Part shown: piece by piece, positions 52,953-61,679 of the stretch
Layout: the number at the start of each line of letters is the position of its first letter
Numbering within the stretch: the first letter of the stretch is position 1
Source of the DNA: Bacteroidales bacterium
GTDB lineage: Bacteria; Bacteroidota; Bacteroidia; Bacteroidales; BM520
Reading direction: 5' to 3'
DNA length: 64,000 bases
Assembly: GCA_016285515.1 (NCBI GenBank)
Contig: JAEEQW010000008.1
Location: 1 to 64,000 of the forward strand
Program-made: the position numbers and the translations under genes
Notes under the pieces: generated by a model
Told to the model about the DNA's origin: nothing
Seen by the model: the letters and a program-made list of their open reading frames with translations, nothing else
Database searches by the model: none

Positions 52953-53970
52953 TTTTTACATAAAGTCAACTGCTCAGATTTCGATTCAACAGCCGTTGTG
53001 TGAGGACTGGATGGAAAATCCTATATGGTATGATTCCAATTATGTCCGCTCTTTGGAGCCCGACTACAAACAATATATTCCGCCTATGGAAGCTCGCAGA
53101 ATGACCAGAATCATGAAACGTTCCCTGACCACTTCCAATGTTGCTATTAAAAAGTCGGGACTTGTGCTTCCTGACGCCATCATTACTGGCACAGGATGGG
53201 GATGTATGGATAATACCGAACAGTTCTTGGAGATTTTGTGTAATGAAGGGGAACAACTGCTGAAACCCACTTTGTTTATACAGTCAACGCATAATACCAT
53301 CAGTTCACATATAGCCATCAATACCTGTAACAACGGTTACAACATCACTTATTCGCACAGATGCGTCTCTTTTGATATGGCATTGTTCGATGCGTATTTG
53401 CAGTATAAGTTCGGTAAGATTGATTCAGCTCTTGTAGGAAGCCATGACGAAGTGACACCGACATCTTTCGTTTTGCTTAAAAAAATGGGACTCGTTGGCT
53501 GTGATGACGAAATCTGCGGTGAGGCTTCAGTGTCAACTGTTTTGTCTTCCACTCCGTCTGACGCGCATAGTGCAGTTGCGGCAATAAGAATTATTTATAA
53601 ACCCTCTGTGTCTGAAATACATTCTACAGTAAACCAATTGCTTGCGGATGCTGAAATGTGTACGGAGGATATTTCTGCTGTAATGGTCGGAATAAGTGGC
53701 AACAAAACTACTGACAACCTTTACTATGATATTGTTGACAACTGTTTCAGAGATAAAACAATACTTCACTATAAACATGTTTTCGGTGAATGCTTTTCAG
53801 CATCCGCTTTCGGCTTCTACGCTGCTGACTGCTGTTTGAAACATGGATATATCCCTGACTTTCTGTATGTTGATAAATCACAGGGAATGATTGGAACTCC
53901 CAAAACCATTCTCCTAATTAACCATTCTGACGGCAAAACCTTTTCATTTATTCTTCTGAGATCAGTTTAA
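52939..53970 (+). CDS. Chain-length-factor-like ketosynthase homologue
   Basis: I chose ATG 52939 (MTRNSFYIKS), 343 residues; the longer frame starts far inside the KS gene. The fold follows KS: SVMVGISGN replaces the His1 motif, and FGECFSASAFG replaces GHTxGAAG, so both His are lost, while Cys142 (YSHRCVSF) is kept at the catalytic Cys position. Classic CLFs instead change the Cys to Gln, so this is an unusual combination. THNTISSHIAINT resembles the Ketoacyl-synt_2 family. It probably partners the FabF-like KS. Confidence 0.75.
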   Translation: MTRNSFYIKSTAQISIQQPLCEDWMENPIWYDSNYVRSLEPDYKQYIPPMEARRMTRIMKRSLTTSNVAIKKSGLVLPDAIITGTGWGCMDNTEQFLEILCNEGEQLLKPTLFIQSTHNTISSHIAINTCNNGYNITYSHRCVSFDMALFDAYLQYKFGKIDSALVGSHDEVTPTSFVLLKKMGLVGCDDEICGEASVSTVLSSTPSDAHSAVAAIRIIYKPSVSEIHSTVNQLLADAEMCTEDISAVMVGISGNKTTDNLYYDIVDNCFRDKTILHYKHVFGECFSASAFGFYAADCCLKHGYIPDFLYVDKSQGMIGTPKTILLINHSDGKTFSFILLRSV

Positions 53971-53979
53971 TCAAATAAA

Positions 53980-55623
53980 ATGAAACAGCCTGATAATCTT
54001 TGTGTTGTGATGCCAACATACAATAACGGCAACACCATAATCAACATTTTGGAGCGGGTGCTCCAATTTTGCGAAAATGTAATTGTGGTTGATGATGGCT
54101 GCACCGATGACACATATAAATTGTTGCAGCAGGCTGCTCTTCCGGTAACCATATTACGGCATGAAAGAAATAAAGGCAAAGGCGCGGCGTTAAAGACTGG
54201 TTTTAAAAAGGCTATTGATTTGGGATTCCTTTATGCAATAACAATTGATTCCGATGGCCAGCATTATCCGGAGGATATCCCATTGCTCGTTGAAGCTCAT
54301 CAGCAGAATAAAGATGCTATCATTGTTGGAAGTAGAAACCTTAGGAGTGACAATATGCCGTCAAGCAGTTCCTTTGCAAACAGGTTTTCAAATTTCTGGT
54401 TCCGCTTGCAAACAGCTCAGAATGTGCCGGATACGCAGACAGGATTTCGTCTTTATCCACTGAAGAAGATAAAAGGCCTAAATATACTCACCTCACGATA
54501 TGAGGCCGAATTGGAACTACTTGTCTTATCTGCCTGGAATAATGTTAAAATAATATCTGTTCCTATAAAAGTATATTATCCGCCTGAAAATGAACGCATT
54601 ACTCATTATAGGCCATTTATGGATTTTTTCAGGATATCTCTCGTGAACATTGTATTCTGTCTTGGTGCACTCTTCTATGCTTTGCCTCTTTCCATAATGC
54701 GTCATCTGCATATCGTTTCTATGTTTGTCTTGCTGTTGTTGCTGAGCAATAGCCTTATATCACAGGAAGTGATTAAAATATGGAAAGGGACTCAGATACA
54801 TGCCGATTATGTGAAGATGTCTGCTTATCAGCTGGAAAATGACGATAATGTTTCTGATGATTTGAAAGGGACTGCTGTTATAGTCTGTCCGGGAGGAAGT
54901 TATTTTTGGCATGATAAGAACAATGAAAACATTAAGGTTGCCAATTGGCTGAACGACAATGGAATAACGGCATTTGTTCTGAATTATACAACTGCCGGTT
55001 TTATTGCTTATGCAACGTATTACCGTTATCTGTTTCCTGTCCGCCAGTATCCTGATATGATTATGGACATACAGCGTGCGATTCAGCTCGTTAGAGAAAA
55101 CGCTGATTATTACCATATAAACCCCAATAAGATAGGAGTGATGGGCTTTTCGGCAGGCGGTCATCTCGTTATGCTGTCAGGTGTATTCTCAGAGCACGAC
55201 TTCTTGTCTGATATGGGCATCGGGGTGGATGTTTCGCTCGTCCCTGATTTTATTGCTTCTGTCTATCCTGTCGTCACTATGTCTAAGGAATGCACCCATC
55301 AGCGTTCAAGACGTGGCCTCCTTGGGGAAAGGAATAAATCTGACATCACAATGAGAGATTCGTTGTCGCTTGAGGAACATATTCCTCGGAATTGTCCTCC
55401 GGTGTTCCTTGTAAATTGTACCGATGACCCTGTTGTGGACTATCATAACTCCATTCTTCTTGACTCGGCGTTGATAGCACAAAACATTGAACATAGATAT
55501 ATCAGATATGATACTGGTGGCCATGGCTTCGGAGCAAGCGATACAAGCGGTTCCGAGGAATGTCATGCCTGGAAAGGTGAATTTGTCAAATGGCTGAAAA
55601 GTGTAATTAAAAATAATTCATGA
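53980..55623 (+). CDS. Fusion of GT2 glycosyltransferase and serine esterase
   Basis: Residues 1-210 are a DPM1-like family 2 glycosyltransferase (VVMPTYNNGN, VVDDGCTDDTY, DSD at 90-92 in ITIDSDGQHYPEDI, DTQTGFRLYP). Two hydrophobic stretches follow (about 217-238 and 244-260). Residues about 265-547 are an alpha/beta hydrolase with nucleophile Ser391 in GFSAGGH, an acidic residue in CTDDPVVD and His515 in TGGHGFG, and an oxyanion-type PGGSY. Met240 (ATG 54697) begins MRHLHIVSMFVLLLLLSNSL then ISQEV, which reads like a complete signal peptide, so the esterase may be a recently fused secreted protein. No frameshift is seen. Start follows the CLF-like gene by nine bases. Confidence 0.85.
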   Translation: MKQPDNLCVVMPTYNNGNTIINILERVLQFCENVIVVDDGCTDDTYKLLQQAALPVTILRHERNKGKGAALKTGFKKAIDLGFLYAITIDSDGQHYPEDIPLLVEAHQQNKDAIIVGSRNLRSDNMPSSSSFANRFSNFWFRLQTAQNVPDTQTGFRLYPLKKIKGLNILTSRYEAELELLVLSAWNNVKIISVPIKVYYPPENERITHYRPFMDFFRISLVNIVFCLGALFYALPLSIMRHLHIVSMFVLLLLLSNSLISQEVIKIWKGTQIHADYVKMSAYQLENDDNVSDDLKGTAVIVCPGGSYFWHDKNNENIKVANWLNDNGITAFVLNYTTAGFIAYATYYRYLFPVRQYPDMIMDIQRAIQLVRENADYYHINPNKIGVMGFSAGGHLVMLSGVFSEHDFLSDMGIGVDVSLVPDFIASVYPVVTMSKECTHQRSRRGLLGERNKSDITMRDSLSLEEHIPRNCPPVFLVNCTDDPVVDYHNSILLDSALIAQNIEHRYIRYDTGGHGFGASDTSGSEECHAWKGEFVKWLKSVIKNNS

Positions 55624-56927
55624 TGAAAAATAATATAACGGACATTGAATACAAATCTCCAGAGGAGATAAAATCATTTCAGGAGAAGCTCCTTAATAAG
55701 GCTCTTGTCTATCTTAATGAGCATTCCCGCTATTATCAGCGGCTTTTTGCCAAATATGAAATCGACATCAATAAAATAGTTTCTTTGGAAGATCTCATAA
55801 GAATCCCTTTTACTGAAAAGAAAGATTTGCAGCTTTTCAATGATGATTTCCTCTGCTGTCCCAAGGATAAGATTATAGATTATATAACCACATCAGGAAC
55901 ATTGGGGGATCCTGTCACTTTCGGCTGTACGGAGAAGGATTTGCAGCGTCTTGCCTACAACGAAAAGAAATCTTTTGAATGTGCTGGTATCCGCCCAGGC
56001 AATATAGTCCAACTGATGACTACTCTTGATAAAAGATTTATGGCTGGAATGGCTTATTTCTTGGGCCTTCGTGAGCTTGGTGCCGGAATAGTGAGAGTTG
56101 GAAACGGAATACCTGAACTTCAGTGGGATACTATAAAACGTATTAAACCTGACACTATCATGTGCGTCCCTTCCTTTATTCTCAGACTTATCCAGTATGC
56201 AGAGGAACACAATATTGATTATAAAAACAGCAGTATCAGACGCATTATAGGCATTGGTGAGGGACTTAGGGAACAGGATTTTTCTCTTAATCTGCTCGGC
56301 CAGCGAATCAGGGAAAAATGGGATGTGCAACTTTTTGCAACTTATTCATCTACCGAAATGTCTGCCACTTTCTCGGAATGTGAATATGGACTTGGAGGTC
56401 ATTGCCATCCGGAACTCATAATTGTGGAAATCATTGGTGATGATGATTTGCCTGTCCCTGACGGTGAGGTCGGCGAAGTTGTAGTAACAACTCTTGGTGT
56501 TGAGGCTATGCCTTTACTGAGATTCCGTACCGGTGACATGGCCGCAAAGCATGTCGAACAGTGCAAGTGTGGCAGAAATTCCTACAGGCTCTCTCCTTTG
56601 GTGGGTCGTAAAAACAATATGATTAAACTCAAAGGAACAACTCTTTATCCGCCTGCAATCAATGATGTCCTTGATGATACAAACTATGTCGAAAATTATG
56701 TTATCATCGTTGATAACAGTGATGCCGGTACTGATGATGTGAAAGTTTATGTCGGTCTTAAATATATGCCTGATTTTGACCCTGTTAAAGACCTCAAAGA
56801 TCATTTCAGGTCAAGAATCAGAGTCGCTCCCACTGTCGAAATCCATACAGTTGAAGAGATTTATTCAATTAACTATCCTGCAAAAAGCAGAAAACCTATC
56901 AAGTTTATAGATAATAGAAAAAAATGA
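55620..56927 (+). CDS. PaaK-like AMP-forming acid-CoA/ACP ligase
   Basis: The 435-residue adenylate-forming enzyme has the PaaK-type P-loop ITTSGTLGDPVTF, YSSTEMSATFSE and LRFRTGDMA, then a small C-terminal domain (RDHFRSRIRVAP-like end KSRKPIKFID). Phenylacetate-CoA ligase relatives activate aromatic acids; in aryl polyene loci a ligase loads a hydroxybenzoate-type starter onto ACP. It overlaps the fusion gene by four bases (ATGA); ATG 55623 is an alternative start. Substrate is not determined, but the lyase upstream offers an aromatic acid. Confidence 0.88.
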   Translation: MMKNNITDIEYKSPEEIKSFQEKLLNKALVYLNEHSRYYQRLFAKYEIDINKIVSLEDLIRIPFTEKKDLQLFNDDFLCCPKDKIIDYITTSGTLGDPVTFGCTEKDLQRLAYNEKKSFECAGIRPGNIVQLMTTLDKRFMAGMAYFLGLRELGAGIVRVGNGIPELQWDTIKRIKPDTIMCVPSFILRLIQYAEEHNIDYKNSSIRRIIGIGEGLREQDFSLNLLGQRIREKWDVQLFATYSSTEMSATFSECEYGLGGHCHPELIIVEIIGDDDLPVPDGEVGEVVVTTLGVEAMPLLRFRTGDMAAKHVEQCKCGRNSYRLSPLVGRKNNMIKLKGTTLYPPAINDVLDDTNYVENYVIIVDNSDAGTDDVKVYVGLKYMPDFDPVKDLKDHFRSRIRVAPTVEIHTVEEIYSINYPAKSRKPIKFIDNRKK

Positions 56928-56928
56928 A

Positions 56929-58050
56929 ATGATAGACCCTCGATTTGATGACATAAGACCTTATTACGACAGCGAAATTCCTGCTTCCATGCAGCGAATT
57001 GCCACATGTCCTTATTTCGATAAGATTGCATCGTTCGTTTTTCCTGATGAAGATACGGAAACAGTCAGAAAAAAAATTATTAATATCAGTACTGTAAACG
57101 AATTTCAGAAAAAGGTCATGAGCCCGATGAATGAACAGGTTATCAAACGTACTATGACAGACCTCACTTATGTAGGTATTGGGAATATTTCCAAGGACAA
57201 AAGTTATATGTATGTTTCCAACCATCGTGACATCGTACTGGATGCCAGTCTGTTGCAGCAGATATTGTTTTATAACGGCTTTGAAACAACTCAAATTACC
57301 CTTGGGGCAAATTTAATGGAAAACCCGGTTGTCACCGATGTTTTCAAATCTAATAAGATGTTTGTGATTGAACGTGGTGGCAGCTTGAAAGAGTTCTATT
57401 TCAGCTCTTATCATGTTTCCGATTATATGAGATATATGATAACCCAACGTCATGAATCCGTTTGGATTGCACAACGCAACGGCCGTACCAAGGACGGTAA
57501 GGATGTTACTGATAGGGGAGTTATCAAGATGTTTGGCATGAGCAGTTCTGAAAATAAGGTTGATGCTCTTGCCGAGCTTAACATCCTGCCAGTCTCTGTC
57601 TCATACGAATGGGAGCCATGCGATGTGCTCAAGGCTGTTGAACTTTACCATCGCCGACGCGGAAAATATGTGAAAAAACATGGTGAAGATGTCAACAGCA
57701 TTCTAACCGGTATTCTGCAACCCAAAGGCAGGGTTAATTTTCATTTCTGTGATGTTGTTAGCTATGATGACCTTATGAGATACAATGACTGCAACAAAAA
57801 TGAATTTGAACATAAGGTCGCTGAACTCATTACTAATCGCATTTGTCGGAATTATATGCTGTTCCCGAATAATTATATTGCTCACGACCTTCAACATAAC
57901 AATCAGCAGTTTGCCGATCGTTATACTGAAGAACAGAAACAAACATTTGTTAAGCATCTGGATGTCCTTAAGGAATATACTGAATATAATCAGGATGAAC
58001 TTCTGGAGATATTCCTCGGCATATATGCATCACCAGTTGATAATTTATAA
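56929..58050 (+). CDS. Glycerol-3-phosphate/1-acylglycerol acyltransferase-like protein
   Basis: The 373-residue protein has a PlsC/GPAT-like core with YVSNHRDIVLDASLL (family motif as His-x5-Asp, a variant frequent in Bacteroidota), MFVIERGGSLKEF and WIAQRNGRTKDGKD in place of the usual EGTR. It starts one base after the ligase stop codon, so it completes the locus. With the LpxL-like protein upstream, the locus has two distinct acyltransferases, which would fit double acylation of the product, but that is inference. Intergenic gap to ettA is 21 bases. Confidence 0.85.
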   Translation: MIDPRFDDIRPYYDSEIPASMQRIATCPYFDKIASFVFPDEDTETVRKKIINISTVNEFQKKVMSPMNEQVIKRTMTDLTYVGIGNISKDKSYMYVSNHRDIVLDASLLQQILFYNGFETTQITLGANLMENPVVTDVFKSNKMFVIERGGSLKEFYFSSYHVSDYMRYMITQRHESVWIAQRNGRTKDGKDVTDRGVIKMFGMSSSENKVDALAELNILPVSVSYEWEPCDVLKAVELYHRRRGKYVKKHGEDVNSILTGILQPKGRVNFHFCDVVSYDDLMRYNDCNKNEFEHKVAELITNRICRNYMLFPNNYIAHDLQHNNQQFADRYTEEQKQTFVKHLDVLKEYTEYNQDELLEIFLGIYASPVDNL

Positions 58051-58071
58051 ACATCTATAATTCATTGCATT

Positions 58072-59745
58072 ATGGACGACAAGAAAATTATTTTCTCAAT
58101 GATTGGCGTGGGTAAAGTCTATCCGCCGTCTCATCAGGTTTTACAGGATATTTACCTGTCATTTTACTATGGTGCTAAAATAGGCATTATTGGTTTGAAT
58201 GGTTCAGGTAAATCCACATTGCTGAAAATCATTGCCGGTCGTGATACTTCTTTTAACGGAGAGGTGGTGTTTTCCGGCAAATATTCAATCGGTTACCTTG
58301 AGCAGGAGCCGCAACTGGATGATAATAAGACAGTTAAAGAGGTTGTCCAAGAGGCCGTCCAGCCGGTTGTGGATTTGCTCGCTGAATATGAAGAGGTCAA
58401 CAATAGATTTGCAGAGCCTATGTCCGATGATGAAATGAATGCCCTCATCGAACGTCAGGGGGAACTGACCGAAAAACTTGACCAGTGTGATGCATGGGAT
58501 CTTGACAATAAACTTGAACGTGCTATGGACGCTCTTCGCTGTCCTGATGACGATGCGCCTGTTAAAAACCTTTCCGTTGGTGAACGCCGAAGGGTGGCTC
58601 TCTGCCGCCTGTTATTGCAGGAACCTGATATCCTTCTGCTTGATGAACCCACCAACCATCTTGACGCCGAGTCTATAGAATGGCTTGAACTCCATCTTCA
58701 GCAATTTAAAGGCACTGTAATTGCAGTAACTCATGACCGTTACTTCCTTGACCATGTGGCAGGTTGGATTCTTGAACTTGACCGCGGACATGGCATACCA
58801 TGGCAAGGCAATTATTCTTCGTGGCTTGAACAGAAGAAGAGGCGTCTTGAAATGGAAGAGAAACAGGAATCACGCCGGCAGAAGACACTCCAGCATGAAC
58901 TCGAATGGATACACATGGCTCCCAAGGCACGACAGGCAAAAGGCAAGGCACGTCTCAATGCTTATGAGAAATTGGCGAAAGAGGATGTCGTTCAGAAAGA
59001 ACAGAAACTCGAAATATTTATCCCTAACGGCCCGCGTCTTGGCTCCGAAGTTATCGAAGCTGTCAATGTCTCCAAAAGCTTCGGTGATAGAATCTTGTTC
59101 GAGAACCTCAATTTCAGACTTCCGCCTGCTGGCATTGTCGGTATAATCGGTCCAAACGGTTGCGGTAAAACAACTCTTTTCAGAATGATAATGGGACTTG
59201 AACAGCCTTCTTCTGGAAGTTTCAGAATCGGCTCTACTGTTAAACTCGGCTATGTTGACCAACGGCATGAGTTTATCAATCCCGAAGATACGGTATGGGA
59301 GGCGATTTCAGAAGGCAATGAGCAGATTTTGCTCGGAGGACGTATGATAAATTCGAGAGCTTACGTAGCCCGTTTCAATTTTTCAGGCACCGACCAAAGC
59401 AAAAAGGTTCGTATGCTCTCCGGTGGTGAAAGAAACAGACTTCATCTTGCTTTGACTCTAAAAAGCGAAGCTAATGTCCTTCTTCTCGATGAACCTACTA
59501 ACGATATAGATATCAACACATTACGCGCATTGGAAGACGGTCTTGAAGATTTTGCCGGATGTGCTGTCGTAATATCCCATGACCGTTGGTTCCTCGACAG
59601 AATCGCCACACATATCCTCGCTTTTGAGGGTGATTCCAAGGTTGCTTTCTTTGAAGGAAGCTATTCCGATTATGAGGAAAACAGACGAAAACTCAACGGA
59701 GACGTTGCCCCACACAGACCCAAATACAGAAAATTAATCCTCTGA
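58072..59745 (+). CDS. ettA: ABC-F translation factor, EttA-type
   Basis: EttA is a cytosolic ABC-F ATPase that acts on the ribosomal E site; it is not a transporter. The 557-residue length matches. There are two ABC domains: LNGSGKSTLLK, LSVGERRRVAL, LLLDEPTNHLD; and GPNGCGKTTLFR, LSGGERNRLHL, LLLDEPTNDID. The arm and linker (about 240-320; Arg/Lys/Gln-rich) are of EttA type. It lies 21 bases after the acyltransferase gene, so it may share a transcript with the locus, though its function is housekeeping. Confidence 0.96.
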   Translation: MDDKKIIFSMIGVGKVYPPSHQVLQDIYLSFYYGAKIGIIGLNGSGKSTLLKIIAGRDTSFNGEVVFSGKYSIGYLEQEPQLDDNKTVKEVVQEAVQPVVDLLAEYEEVNNRFAEPMSDDEMNALIERQGELTEKLDQCDAWDLDNKLERAMDALRCPDDDAPVKNLSVGERRRVALCRLLLQEPDILLLDEPTNHLDAESIEWLELHLQQFKGTVIAVTHDRYFLDHVAGWILELDRGHGIPWQGNYSSWLEQKKRRLEMEEKQESRRQKTLQHELEWIHMAPKARQAKGKARLNAYEKLAKEDVVQKEQKLEIFIPNGPRLGSEVIEAVNVSKSFGDRILFENLNFRLPPAGIVGIIGPNGCGKTTLFRMIMGLEQPSSGSFRIGSTVKLGYVDQRHEFINPEDTVWEAISEGNEQILLGGRMINSRAYVARFNFSGTDQSKKVRMLSGGERNRLHLALTLKSEANVLLLDEPTNDIDINTLRALEDGLEDFAGCAVVISHDRWFLDRIATHILAFEGDSKVAFFEGSYSDYEENRRKLNGDVAPHRPKYRKLIL

Positions 59746-59816
59746 TTATTTTTTTCTTGACATTTTTTTATTTTTTTATTTTTTTTGCGAGTTCAAAAAA
59801 TTAAAATGTTCTTATT
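59746..59816. other. AT-rich leader before glmS, T-tract run
   Basis: The 71 bases between ettA and glmS are almost all T and A with several T-runs of six to eight bases, including TTGACA at 59757-59762. No TAnnTTTG match with proper spacing and no hairpin-plus-U-tract were seen. A glmS ribozyme of the Firmicutes type was not found. Confidence 0.5.
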
Positions 59817-61676
59817 ATGTGTGGAATTGTAGGTTATATAGGAGACCGTAAGGCATATCCTATTCTGATGAAAGGTCTGTATAGGCTTGAATATCGTGGT
59901 TATGACAGTGCTGGCATAGCCCTTGTTAACGACAATGGTAATCTTTCTGTCTATAAGGCGAAAGGTAAAGTTTCAGCGCTCGAAGCGACAGTTCAGGACA
60001 AGGATATCAGCGGTACTGTGGGAATAGCTCACACACGCTGGGCAACTCACGGTGAACCTAACGTGGTTAATGCCCATCCACACTATAGCAAAAGTAGAAA
60101 CCTTGCTTTAGTCCACAATGGCATAATAGAAAATTTCAAGATTCTTCGCAGCCAACTTGAAAAGAATGATTTTCATTGTATTAGTGAAACTGATACCGAG
60201 GTGCTGGTCCAGTTCATCGAATACATGCAGGATATTCATAAATGCTCCTTGTTCAAAGCCGTTCAACTTGCACTGAAAAACGTCACCGGCGCTTATGCAA
60301 TAGCTGTTATAGACAAACAAAACCCCGATCAAATGGTCGTTGCCCGTAAGGGAAGTCCGCTTGTAATTGGTGTGGGCAAAAGTGAAAATGGCAATCCTGA
60401 ATTTATAGTGGGCAGTGATGCAACCCCTATCGTTGAATTCACCCAGGAAGTGATTTATCTTAACGATGAGGAAATTGCTTATTTGGACCGTAGCGGCAAA
60501 ATAGATATCATTACGCTTTCAAATGTAAAGCAGACCCCACAGGTGCAACAAATTTCCATTGATATAAATGAATTGGAAAAGGGTGGCTATCCTCACTTCA
60601 TGCTTAAGGAGATATATGAACAGCCGGATGCTATACTCAACTGCATACGCGGCCGACTTGATACTGAAAACAAAGATGTTTTTCTCAGTGGTGTCATTGA
60701 CAATAAGAATGTTTTCAAAAACGCCCGTCGCATAATCATCTGCGCATGTGGTACTTCCTGGCACAGTGCCCTTATTGCAAAGTATTTCATAGAGGAATTG
60801 TGCAAGATTCCTGTCGAAGTCGAATATGCCAGTGAGTTCCGTTACCGTAATCCTGTTGTCTTCCCTGAAGACGTTGTCATTGCCGTAAGCCAGAGCGGTG
60901 AAACGGCTGACACTCTTGCAGCAATACAGCTGGCAAAAAGCAAAGGGGCTTTTCTTTATGGTATCTGTAATGTTATCGGCTCTTCAATTCCTCGTGCCAC
61001 CGACAGCGGTACGTATCTTCATGTCGGACCGGAGATAGGAGTTGCCTCCACAAAGGCTTTCACAGGTCAGGTCATTACTCTCATGATGCTGGGACTCAGC
61101 ATTGCCAAGGTAAAGAAGACTATTACTGATGAAAAACTGCATTTCCTTGTTGGAGAGTTGATCAACATACCCGATAAAATGCGCTGGACCCTTGAACACA
61201 ACAAGTCTATCCCTGAGTTCGCACAGATGTTCACATACGCCCGTAACTGCATATTTTTGGGTCGTGGCTATAATTATCCTGTCGCTCTTGAAGGTGCGTT
61301 GAAGTTGAAGGAGATATCTTATATTCATGCGGAAGGCTATCCGGCAGCAGAAATGAAACACGGCCCTATTGCCCTTATCGATGAGGAAATGCCTGTGTTT
61401 TTTATCGCTCCTAAGCATGGAATGTATGATAAGGTTATCAGCAATATCCAGGAAATCAAATCAAGAAATGGCCGTATCGTCAGTATTGTCACCGAAGGCG
61501 ATACAGTCGTCGGAAACATTAGCGACCGCATTTTTTCAATACCCGATACGCTTGATTGTTTCGTTCCGTTGTTGTCAGTTCTTCCTCTTCAGCTGTTGAG
61601 TTATTACGTTGCCTGTGCCAAAGGCCGTAATGTTGACCAGCCGCGTAATCTGGCCAAGAGTGTGACCGTGGAATAG
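59817..61676 (+). CDS. glmS: Glutamine-fructose-6-phosphate aminotransferase (isomerizing)
   Basis: GlmS makes glucosamine-6-phosphate for peptidoglycan and LPS. The 619-residue enzyme has catalytic Cys2 (MCGIVGYIGDRKAYP), the glutaminase domain (to about residue 240; GIAHTRWATHGEPN), and two SIS domains with CGTSWHSALI, SQSGETADTLAA and LGRGYNYPVALEGALKLKEI. The C-terminus ends LAKSVTVE as typical. Start ATG directly precedes the required Cys2. Confidence 0.97.
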   Translation: MCGIVGYIGDRKAYPILMKGLYRLEYRGYDSAGIALVNDNGNLSVYKAKGKVSALEATVQDKDISGTVGIAHTRWATHGEPNVVNAHPHYSKSRNLALVHNGIIENFKILRSQLEKNDFHCISETDTEVLVQFIEYMQDIHKCSLFKAVQLALKNVTGAYAIAVIDKQNPDQMVVARKGSPLVIGVGKSENGNPEFIVGSDATPIVEFTQEVIYLNDEEIAYLDRSGKIDIITLSNVKQTPQVQQISIDINELEKGGYPHFMLKEIYEQPDAILNCIRGRLDTENKDVFLSGVIDNKNVFKNARRIIICACGTSWHSALIAKYFIEELCKIPVEVEYASEFRYRNPVVFPEDVVIAVSQSGETADTLAAIQLAKSKGAFLYGICNVIGSSIPRATDSGTYLHVGPEIGVASTKAFTGQVITLMMLGLSIAKVKKTITDEKLHFLVGELINIPDKMRWTLEHNKSIPEFAQMFTYARNCIFLGRGYNYPVALEGALKLKEISYIHAEGYPAAEMKHGPIALIDEEMPVFFIAPKHGMYDKVISNIQEIKSRNGRIVSIVTEGDTVVGNISDRIFSIPDTLDCFVPLLSVLPLQLLSYYVACAKGRNVDQPRNLAKSVTVE

Positions 61677-61679
61677 CCA

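Noticed and set aside
58072-59745. ABC protein as an exporter for the neighbouring biosynthetic locus
   Set aside because: It has two ATPase domains, no membrane segments and EttA-type linker; ABC-F proteins act on ribosomes.
59746-59816. glmS riboswitch/ribozyme upstream of glmS
   Set aside because: The leader is only 71 bases of A/T tracts; the conserved core and folding elements of the glmS ribozyme are absent.
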